A stretch of 9,834 nt of DNA from Desulfatitalea sp. GTDB lineage: Bacteria; Desulfobacterota; Desulfobacteria; Desulfobacterales; Desulfosarcinaceae. Below, piece after piece: positions 1 to 5,610 of the stretch; within the stretch, counting starts at the first letter, position 1, and each line of letters starts with the position of its first letter. The stretch covers positions 1 through 9,834 of the forward strand of contig JABDRH010000175.1 of assembly GCA_013041835.1 (NCBI GenBank). The letters run 5' to 3'. The notes under the pieces are model-generated. The model was not told the origin of the DNA. It made no database searches and worked only from the letters and a program-made list of their open reading frames with translations. The position numbers were made by a program, and so were the translations under genes.

Positions 1-3000
1 GCGGTGACCGCCTCGCCGGTATCGGCATCCACCAGTTTACCCACCAGGTTGGCGCCGTCTTCGATGGTGATGTTGACCGTGGCATTGCCGTTATTGACGG
101 TGAACTTGGCGCCGCCGGGCACAAAACGGTCGGTCCAGAAGCGTACCATGTAATCGCCGTTGGCCACGTGGTTGAAGGTGAAGCTATAACGGCTGCCCTG
201 GTTGAAATCGCGTTTCATCAGCGGCTTGCCGTGTCCCATGAATTGATGCTGGGCGGTTTCCAGTTCCAGTTGGCCGACCCAATTCCACGCTTGCCAATCC
301 TCGGTATAGGTCTGAGCCTCGGGCAGGGTGATCTGTCCGGTGACGGTGTAACCGTTTGCAAAGATGAAATCCGCTCCTGTCACATCATCGTCGGTGATCA
401 CCACCATGCGCGTGGTGGCGGTCCAGTGATGCGTTTGCTGGTCGCCGCTATAGTAGGCGGCGTCGCCCATGTCCGTATATTCGTAGTTGGTGATGCGCCT
501 GGAACTAAAGGGCGGTTGAATCATATAGACCCCGGGCGCCAAGCCGTTGATTTGATAGGTGGCGATGCCACTGCCGTTGTCGTATTGAATCATGCCCATG
601 CGCGGGTCCATGCCGCCCATGAACATCATCTCCATGGGCATGGCCATGACCGGTTGCCCGGCGATGTCTTCCACCATGCCGATGGCTTCGCTGAGCAGCG
701 GATTGGGGTCGTTCTTGTCTTTTCGACCGTTGGCTGCGCCAAAGGATTGGGTGTTCGTGTCGAAGTTGCCGTCGCCGAAGTCGTGCCAGGGCGGATCGGT
801 TTGGCTCAACGCCACCGTTCCGGTGATGCTGTAGCCGCGCTGGAGGGTGACATTCATCGTTGTGGGGTTGTTGGCATCATTTTGCACGAAGGTGCGTTGA
901 AGGGAGACACCTATGCCCGGATCGGGAATCAGGTAGCCTTCGCCGGCATACCCGTTCAAGTCGGATGGCGTCCCGACCAGGTTGACCGGCGTCTCTCCGC
1001 CGCCGCCACCGCCACCGCCAAAATAGCCCGTGTACGCGCCGGCTTTGACCACATAATCGCCGGTGCCCAGGCCGCCGATGGCATAAGCGCCGGTGGTGGC
1101 ATTGAGTTTGCCGTTGGCCACGGTGGCTGTTTTGGGCGGCAGCCAATCCCAGGGACGTTGGACTTCAATGACGACTGTGTTCATATCCACGGTGACACCA
1201 GAGGTGGAAATGGTGCCCTGTATGATGCCCTCATAGGGCCGAAGCTCCAGGTTGGCCGTGGTCGCGCCTGAAACGGTGACAAACACCGGTGAGTTGCCGT
1301 TGGTGTCTACCAGCTCAAAGCCTTCGCCCAGCCAGCAGTTGACTTCGTAGGTGGCGTCGCTCAGTCCGGCCAGGCTGTAGTTGACCGTCTGGGCTGCGCC
1401 GCGGGTGATGCGCAGGTTGGTGCCGCTCCAGCCGCCGGAGTGGGACCAGGCGTCTATCCAGATGTCGATTTCGGTGCCGGTGTCCCCATACCAGCGCTGC
1501 AGCTCCGTGGTGTCGCCGATGGTCAGGGTGCCGTTGATCTTGCTGCCTTCGGAAATGGTCAGTTCGCCCATATCCTTGTCCGTGCCCTTTGCCACGACCA
1601 CATCGGTGGCCGCATAGATGGCATAGCCCATGACGCGCACTTCGAGGCGATAGGTGCCTTCGGGGATGCCGTCGATCTGGAAAGTGCCGGTATCCGTGGA
1701 GGTGCCACCATCGCGGTAGGGATCGATGTTGCCCCAGCCCCAATAGCGCACATCCGAGTTGGCGTTGCTGATGGCCTGCACATCGATATGGTTCCAGGTA
1801 TCGATGGCCGCAGGCAGACGCACGGTGCCGTATAGCCGGGAGGCCTTGGTGAGAACGATGGTGCCGGCATTGCCGCCGTTGGCGTCAACAGCGATATCCG
1901 CGCCGCTGAGCGGTTGGCCGTTAAGGGTGGCCACGTAGCCTTCGGCGTGGACGTTGAGCCGGTAGACGGCGCTGCCGTTGGCCGGCGGCGGAATGTTGAT
2001 GGAAAAGGATTTGCCGCTTTGGCCCACCTCGAAGCGGGCGTCGGCATTGCCCCAACCCGGTCCCTGCATGTTATGGCCGTCGACCCAAACCCACATGTCC
2101 ATCTGCTCCCAACCCCACTGGTTGGTGAAGGCTTCGAACTGATCTTCCGTTTCGTCCAGGACGCCGTCGGCGTCGCGATCCAGTTTGATCGTGCCGGAAA
2201 TCGTGACCGCGTCGCTCATGGTGATCGTGCCTGCATCGGCCGTGGTCTGGCCGGCAAGGATCATCACCTGGCCGGGTTGGCTTTCATGGGTCACCTTGCC
2301 GTCGGCCTGGACCCTCAAATGGTATTCAATGTTTTCGGTTGAGCTGGCTTGAAGGCCTGAAATGGTAAAAGTACCGTCGGAACGTGTGCGGCTCTCTCCC
2401 CACGCCATGTGGGAGCCGGCTTCGACGCGGGCGCCTGAGACGGGGTTCTGGCTCGCATCTTGTACCGTACCGGTGATGCTGGCGGTCTCCACGGTAATCA
2501 CCATGCTCTTGTTGGCCTCGGTATCGGCGAATTGGCCGTCGTTGTTCTCATCCACCCACACTTGCATCTTGTAATCGCCGTTGGGCAGCATGTTCCAGTT
2601 TTGATCCCGGCCCGACCACCATATATTCATCAACTGGTCGTTTTCCATCCACCAGTTATCGGTCTTGTCGGCATCGCCTTCGTACCACCACTGTTCCCAG
2701 GTGTCCCAGGGAAAGTCGGTGTACCACCCGCCATATTGATCCATCGTGAGGGTGATGGTGATCTGCTCCCCCCTGAGTTCGGACCGAGGGTAGTCGTCGG
2801 GGTAGGTGTAGATCACCTTGTACCCCTTATCATTAAATAACGTGGGCGGATTCCAGGGATGCGTTGGATCGGAATAGTCGAAGGGCGTGAAATCGCCGTC
2901 TCCGTTGGAGTCGATGATGACGCGCACCTGCTGCCATTCACCCGGCGACTGGCCGCCGGTCCACATGGCGCCGATCTGGGCCTCTATGTTGCCGCCGATG

Positions 3001-3209
3001 GTCAGCGATGACGTCGGCGGTGTGTTGTAGGTAAACACCGCGTTGAAACCGGCTTCATCGGTGATTTGCGAAAAATCGATCATGGTCTGGCTGTTGGCCG
3101 CGCCGAACAGGACGTCGTTGACGCCGGCCCGGGCAGTGGGTAGTCCTATCAATATGCACAAGGTCACGGTTGCAAGCCAAAAAGTGGTCAAGCGAATACT
3201 ACGTGGCAT
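1..3209 (-). CDS. Very large secreted protein with carboxypeptidase-regulatory-like beta-sandwich repeats (3' end beyond window)
   Basis: Reading leftwards from the ATG at 3209, the frame stays open for 1069 codons to the window edge, so the C-terminus is missing. The start has a strong Shine-Dalgarno (AGGAGG, 3215-3220, 5-base spacer). Residues 1-28 form a signal peptide (basic start, hydrophobic core, ARA cleavage site before Gly29). Residues 29-240 look like an Ig-like region with acidic loops at D100-D111 and D220-D229; a third is at D344-D352 (DxDxDG type, probably calcium-binding). From residue 245 on, strands of the form I-x-G-T-[VI] recur at about 245, 337, 459, 558, 663, 795, 956 and 1055. 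Several are followed by G-x-[FY]-x-I-x-G-L-x-x-G-x-Y, typical of carboxypeptidase-regulatory-like domains. Residues 162-205 hold ten Trp; 855-873 hold nine Met; 731-738 are eight Gly. It follows the STN-like gene by ten bases. Surface or periplasmic adhesion/scaffold is the likely class; the exact role is unknown. Confidence 0.88.
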   Translation of the reverse strand, partial: MPRSIRLTTFWLATVTLCILIGLPTARAGVNDVLFGAANSQTMIDFSQITDEAGFNAVFTYNTPPTSSLTIGGNIEAQIGAMWTGGQSPGEWQQVRVIIDSNGDGDFTPFDYSDPTHPWNPPTLFNDKGYKVIYTYPDDYPRSELRGEQITITLTMDQYGGWYTDFPWDTWEQWWYEGDADKTDNWWMENDQLMNIWWSGRDQNWNMLPNGDYKMQVWVDENNDGQFADTEANKSMVITVETASITGTVQDASQNPVSGARVEAGSHMAWGESRTRSDGTFTISGLQASSTENIEYHLRVQADGKVTHESQPGQVMILAGQTTADAGTITMSDAVTISGTIKLDRDADGVLDETEDQFEAFTNQWGWEQMDMWVWVDGHNMQGPGWGNADARFEVGQSGKSFSINIPPPANGSAVYRLNVHAEGYVATLNGQPLSGADIAVDANGGNAGTIVLTKASRLYGTVRLPAAIDTWNHIDVQAISNANSDVRYWGWGNIDPYRDGGTSTDTGTFQIDGIPEGTYRLEVRVMGYAIYAATDVVVAKGTDKDMGELTISEGSKINGTLTIGDTTELQRWYGDTGTEIDIWIDAWSHSGGWSGTNLRITRGAAQTVNYSLAGLSDATYEVNCWLGEGFELVDTNGNSPVFVTVSGATTANLELRPYEGIIQGTISTSGVTVDMNTVVIEVQRPWDWLPPKTATVANGKLNATTGAYAIGGLGTGDYVVKAGAYTGYFGGGGGGGGETPVNLVGTPSDLNGYAGEGYLIPDPGIGVSLQRTFVQNDANNPTTMNVTLQRGYSITGTVALSQTDPPWHDFGDGNFDTNTQSFGAANGRKDKNDPNPLLSEAIGMVEDIAGQPVMAMPMEMMFMGGMDPRMGMIQYDNGSGIATYQINGLAPGVYMIQPPFSSRRITNYEYTDMGDAAYYSGDQQTHHWTATTRMVVITDDDVTGADFIFANGYTVTGQITLPEAQTYTEDWQAWNWVGQLELETAQHQFMGHGKPLMKRDFNQGSRYSFTFNHVANGDYMVRFWTDRFVPGGAKFTVNNGNATVNITIEDGANLVGKLVDADTGEAVT

Positions 3210-3219
3210 GTTTTCCTCC

Positions 3220-4053
3220 TTATTTTGCATTGCTGTGTTGAAGTGATTGTTGTATGGACGCCATTCTTTTCTGACGGTACTCGGCTCTGGCCTGCTCGGC
3301 GCTCTGGCGGCCGTTGCGTATGGCGGCTTTCCGTGTGCGGACGGCCAGGGCATTTCGATCCCTGCGGTAATCGTTGTACGACTTGCGCATGGCCTGGGCA
3401 TCGGGGCGATAATCCGGTCCATGTGCCTTGTCACGAAATTTTAAACTGGGAAGCCCTAAAGCGTTTCGTTCCACGGTCAAGGCCGGACGCACCTGTTCTT
3501 GAACGGCGTGTTCACCGGATGAAACGGCTTTGTTGGAAAGCAACCTTGAAACGCGGGTCGTGCCCGCGCCGCGAGCGTAGGATGAGCCCACGGGGTTGCC
3601 GTTGCGTCCTTTAACCTGAACGTAGCTGGCGTCCTGGCCACTTTCGCTGAACACTTTGATCTGCTGGATGCGGGTATCCTGCGTGCCGGGCACACGCACA
3701 TAGACCAGCGCGTTGCTGTACGGGTGGATGATGCGGCGGATGGCCTCCTCGGACGGCACCGGTGTGGGCATGTCGAACGTAACCGGCATCTGCGCCAGCC
3801 GCTCATCGATATAGATTGAACAACCGGTTTGATCCGATAGCTCCCCCAGCACTTCCGTCAAGGGTACCTGACGGGCTTGGCCCTTGATCCATCGGTCTCC
3901 GGCTTCCAGGGCCAGACCGCTTGCACCCGCCCATCGGACCGTGATGCTCAAGAGCAGCCCCATCAGCAAAAGGACCGGTATCCATCTGGCTGGCGCCATG
4001 GAAACCGACTTTGCATATGGGACAGGCCGGCGGTGATCCAGGCGATGATTCAT
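3220..4053 (-). CDS. Exported STN-like domain protein with basic C-terminal tail
   Basis: 277 aa, not a named gene I recognise. The N-terminus has a long basic leader and a hydrophobic stretch (about residues 24-40) ending in small residues near 43-46, consistent with a signal peptide or membrane anchor. Residues about 58-120 match the STN / secretin short N-terminal pattern: a 'VPLTEVLGELSDQTG' helix, a short 'SIYID' strand, 'VTFDM', then a second helix 'SEEAIRRII' and a final 'ALVYVRV' strand. In secretins and TonB receptors this fold lies in the periplasm and makes protein contacts. Residues about 200-277 are probably helical and very rich in Arg/Lys, unlike a standard STN protein. The start at 4053 is chosen for its AGGAGG; the frame continues to 4209, but a candidate promoter lies inside that extension. 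Its stop abuts the Shine-Dalgarno of the large secreted protein gene, so the two are almost certainly co-transcribed and may interact. There is no TonB barrel or secretin domain, so it is not a complete receptor. Confidence 0.85.
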   Translation of the reverse strand: MNHRLDHRRPVPYAKSVSMAPARWIPVLLLMGLLLSITVRWAGASGLALEAGDRWIKGQARQVPLTEVLGELSDQTGCSIYIDERLAQMPVTFDMPTPVPSEEAIRRIIHPYSNALVYVRVPGTQDTRIQQIKVFSESGQDASYVQVKGRNGNPVGSSYARGAGTTRVSRLLSNKAVSSGEHAVQEQVRPALTVERNALGLPSLKFRDKAHGPDYRPDAQAMRKSYNDYRRDRNALAVRTRKAAIRNGRQSAEQARAEYRQKRMASIQQSLQHSNAK

Positions 4054-4059
4054 AGCTTC

Positions 4060-4065
4060 CCTCCT
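4060..4065 (-). promoter_or_regulatory. Shine-Dalgarno fixing the STN-like gene start
   Basis: AGGAGG on the minus strand, six bases before the ATG at 4053. It favours this start over the in-frame upstream ATG near 4209, and over the internal Met19, which would give a more conventional short signal peptide. Confidence 0.8.
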
Positions 4066-4141
4066 TTGTATTTCTTGGATTGTTTCTCTTTGACCGGGTG
4101 ACTGCATTGGTGCGCATCGGCAACCATGACACGCCCTTTTG

Positions 4142-4157
4142 AGCAAGCCATGTGCCA
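4142..4157 (-). promoter_or_regulatory. Candidate sigma-54 (-24/-12) promoter, proximal
   Basis: The minus strand reads TGGCACATGGCTTGCT. This matches the RpoN consensus TGGCAC-N5-TTGC[AT], with exactly ten bases between the -24 GG and the -12 GC. The predicted transcription start is near 4131, giving a leader of about 78 bases before the STN-like gene. The match and spacing are seen directly; activity is inferred. RpoN promoters need an enhancer-binding protein, and inverted repeats lie 75-170 bases upstream of the predicted start. Confidence 0.68.
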
Positions 4158-4231
4158 TGGCTGCGGAAACAACGGATTGATTTGAATATATGTATAAGTT
4201 CAGCATCATACATTCGTTTGGCGTGGCATCG

Positions 4232-4256
4232 GGCCGTGGCTGGGCAGGCCGCGGCC
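4232..4256. repeat. GC-rich inverted repeat (possible operator or hairpin)
   Basis: Nine-base arms GGCCGTGGC and GCCGCGGCC are complementary except for one position that can pair as G-U in RNA, around a seven-base loop. There is no T-run after it on either strand, so it is unlikely to be a terminator. It lies roughly 100-125 bases upstream of the predicted start of the proximal sigma-54 promoter. Confidence 0.45.
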
Positions 4257-4264
4257 GGTGTTAT

Positions 4265-4302
4265 GTTCCGATTTCCGAATGGGGGCGTTCGGAATCCGGA
4301 AC
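4265..4302. repeat. Long inverted repeat with doubled TTCCG half-sites (possible enhancer site)
   Basis: Two 16-base arms surround a six-base GGGGGC loop; 13 of 16 positions are complementary. Each arm holds the five-base unit TTCCG (or CGGAA) twice at seven-base spacing: TTCCG at 4266 and 4273, CGGAA at 4290 and 4297. This dyad-of-direct-repeats layout suggests cooperative protein binding. Its centre is about 150 bases upstream of the predicted start of the proximal sigma-54 promoter, the usual range for a bacterial enhancer-binding protein. It would also form a hairpin in a transcript from the distal candidate promoter. The regulator is not in the window as a recognisable AAA+ gene. Confidence 0.6.
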
Positions 4303-4376
4303 AACTCGGTTGGATATGGACGGACAGCTTCGTGCATTGCATACTCCCTAAATGAATTTGGGTTGTAGCCATCTTG

Positions 4377-4393
4377 AGCAAAAAGTCTGCCAA
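4377..4393 (-). promoter_or_regulatory. Candidate sigma-54 (-24/-12) promoter, distal
   Basis: The minus strand reads TTGGCAGACTTTTTGCT, again with ten bases between GG and GC and a TTGCT -12 element. The -24 element differs from consensus at the last base (TTGGCAG). The start would be near 4366, giving a leader of about 310 bases that includes both inverted repeats and the proximal promoter. It could be a second start for the STN-like operon, or a decoy RpoN site. Confidence 0.5.
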
Positions 4394-4501
4394 GTCACGC
4401 ATGCTTAAATAAGAGCTTGAAATAATGAGATAAATAAATTACGAAGCAAGTGGGTAAAACGAAACGGACGCTGAAAATGATAGGGGCTGCCGGGTGTGCG
4501 G

Positions 4502-4516
4502 CTATCAATTTGATAG
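4502..4516. promoter_or_regulatory. Palindrome upstream of the lyase gene (possible operator)
   Basis: CTATCAATTTGATAG is a perfect 7+1+7 palindrome ending 23 bases before the lyase start codon and 13 before its Shine-Dalgarno. It is flanked by GGC/GCC, which could extend a hairpin with a small bulge. Position and symmetry fit a repressor site near the promoter or leader; no cognate regulator is visible here. Confidence 0.4.
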
Positions 4517-4539
4517 AGCCAAACCAAACGAGGCGATTT

Positions 4540-5433
4540 ATGGGCTTGCCCGAATATGTTCACATTACTGAAGTGGGGCCCCGAGACGGGCTGCAGATGG
4601 AAAAACAGGTGATCGACACATCCACCAAGTGCGAGTTGATCCTGGGCCTTGTGGCGGCAGGCATTCACGCCGTTCAGGTGGGCGCCTTCGTTCATCCCCG
4701 GCGCGTGCCGCAGATGGCGGATGCCGAAGCGGTAGTCGCGCAATTGCCTTTGGTGGACGATGTTCAGTTCAGCGCGCTGACCCTGAATATGAAAGGCGTG
4801 GTACGCGCACTGCGGACCGGTTTGCCATGGATTGAAGTCTCCATTGCGGTGAGTGAAACCCAGAGCGGGAACAACGTGGGCATGTCCGTGGAGCAAGCCC
4901 GCCGGGAGGCCCGGGCTATGATCGCCGCCGTTCGCAGCGCCGGCCGAAAGGTTCGGGCCAGCATTCAATGTGCTTTCGGTTATACCGATCCTTTGGAGAT
5001 CGCCGGTGAGCAGGTTGCCGAGATGGCCCGCTTTCTTCTGGACCAGGGCGTTTCCATGCTCTTGCCGGCCGATACCACCGGTATGGCCACACCCGATGCG
5101 GTCCGCCGTCTGCTAGACCTCCTGCTGCCCCTGGCCGGCAGGGTGCCGTTGGGGTTGCACCTGCACGACACTCGCGGACTGGGGCTGGTCAATGTGATGG
5201 CAGCGCTCCAAATGGGTGTCTCTCATTTTGATTCCTCCCTGGGTGGCCTTGGCGGATGTCCCTTCATCGCCGGGGCCGCCGGAAACATCGCCACCGAGGA
5301 TGCGGTTCACTTTTTGACCTCACTCGGCATTCGCACCGGTATAGACACCGGCAAGGTATCGGCCTGGAGCCGCCGCTTGAGTGCCGTTTGCGGCCGGGAA
5401 CCGGCCGGCAGGTATTGGGGGGCGGGCAAATAA
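4540..5433 (+). CDS. Hydroxymethylglutaryl-CoA lyase family protein (HMGL-like TIM barrel)
   Basis: 297 aa, full family length. HMG-CoA lyase (MvaB-type) splits HMG-CoA into acetyl-CoA and acetoacetate in leucine degradation or ketone-body metabolism, in the cytoplasm. Family features in order: 'EVGPRDGLQ' with Arg15/Asp16; 'FVHPRRVPQMADAE'; the metal-binding 'HLHDT' with His207, His209 and Asp210; 'GLGGCPF' with the loop Cys240; and 'GNIATED' with Asn249 and Glu253. The spacing matches human HMGCL as I recall it. The residue aligned with human Glu72, normally acidic, is Gln46 here, so the true substrate or activity may differ; a related 3-hydroxy-3-methylglutaryl-type or other acyl-CoA lyase is possible. 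The start is ATG 4540, with GAGG at 4530-4533. An upstream GTG at 4450 is in frame, but conserved sequence begins just after 4540. No other leucine-catabolism gene is adjacent. Confidence 0.87.
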   Translation: MGLPEYVHITEVGPRDGLQMEKQVIDTSTKCELILGLVAAGIHAVQVGAFVHPRRVPQMADAEAVVAQLPLVDDVQFSALTLNMKGVVRALRTGLPWIEVSIAVSETQSGNNVGMSVEQARREARAMIAAVRSAGRKVRASIQCAFGYTDPLEIAGEQVAEMARFLLDQGVSMLLPADTTGMATPDAVRRLLDLLLPLAGRVPLGLHLHDTRGLGLVNVMAALQMGVSHFDSSLGGLGGCPFIAGAAGNIATEDAVHFLTSLGIRTGIDTGKVSAWSRRLSAVCGREPAGRYWGAGK

Positions 5434-5508
5434 CAATTCCACCGTATTCACAGCAGCGGGGATCTTTTCAGTCAAGTTCCGGTAAATTCAACCGATAATC
5501 AAGTTGAG

Positions 5509-5530
5509 CCTCGCGGGCAGAGGTTTGTTT
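5509..5530 (+). terminator. Weak hairpin plus T-rich tail after the lyase gene
   Basis: CCTC and GAGG pair around a seven-base loop, followed by TTTGTTT. The stem is only four strong pairs, so this is a poor intrinsic terminator at best. The 177-base gap before the next gene suggests that the regulator has its own transcription start. Confidence 0.22.
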
Positions 5531-5610
5531 GGATCATGCCGGATGGTGTTTGAATCGATATGTGACGACCGATACCGCCGCTGCTTGCCGGCGTTGAAGC
5601 GGGATTTTCA

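Larger units (their letters stand above)
4054..4539. other. Divergent intergenic region
   Basis: A stretch of 486 bases between the leftward STN-like gene and the rightward HMG-CoA-lyase-like gene. It holds the two sigma-54-like sites, two inverted repeats, a short palindrome near the rightward gene, and an AT-rich patch at about 4405-4445. I found no protein-coding signal, no tRNA and no riboswitch consensus that I recognise, and no convincing sigma-70 promoter for the rightward gene. Short open frames here lack family similarity and ribosome binding sites. Confidence 0.6.

Noticed and set aside
168..1271. Long plus-strand open frame of 367 codons
   Set aside because: It lies fully antisense to the large secreted protein, has no recognisable family and a His/Gly/Val-rich composition typical of a GC-rich shadow frame. 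The minus-strand frame has signal peptide, repeats and ribosome site.
1315..2047. Minus-strand open frames in other phases within the secreted protein
   Set aside because: They are Arg/Pro-rich shadow frames; the true minus frame is continuous from 3209 through this region.
4054..4209. N-terminal extension of the STN-like protein to an upstream ATG
   Set aside because: It would place the best sigma-54 motif inside the coding sequence and lacks the strong Shine-Dalgarno found at 4053. The extension has no signal-peptide logic.
4054..4366. Possible cyclic-di-GMP (GEMM) or other riboswitch in the leader of the STN-like operon
   Set aside because: I looked for the GEMM core sequence and tetraloop/receptor pieces and did not find them; the hairpins present look more like protein-binding dyads.
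3803..4402. Minus-strand 199-codon frame across the divergent intergenic region
   Set aside because: It overlaps the STN-like gene in another phase, covers both promoter candidates and palindromes, and resembles no family.
4450..4539. Upstream GTG start for the lyase-like protein
   Set aside because: The extra 30 residues are absent from the family as I know it, and the palindrome at 4502-4516 lies within. ATG 4540 has a GAGG site and immediately precedes conserved sequence.
4405..4968. Minus-strand 187-codon frame opposite the lyase gene
   Set aside because: It is antisense to a well-supported conserved enzyme and has no family features.
5434..5610. Sigma-70 promoter for the HD-GYP gene (GATAAT near 5494)
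   Set aside because: The -10-like hexamer has no acceptable -35 element at 16-18 bases, so it is not supported.
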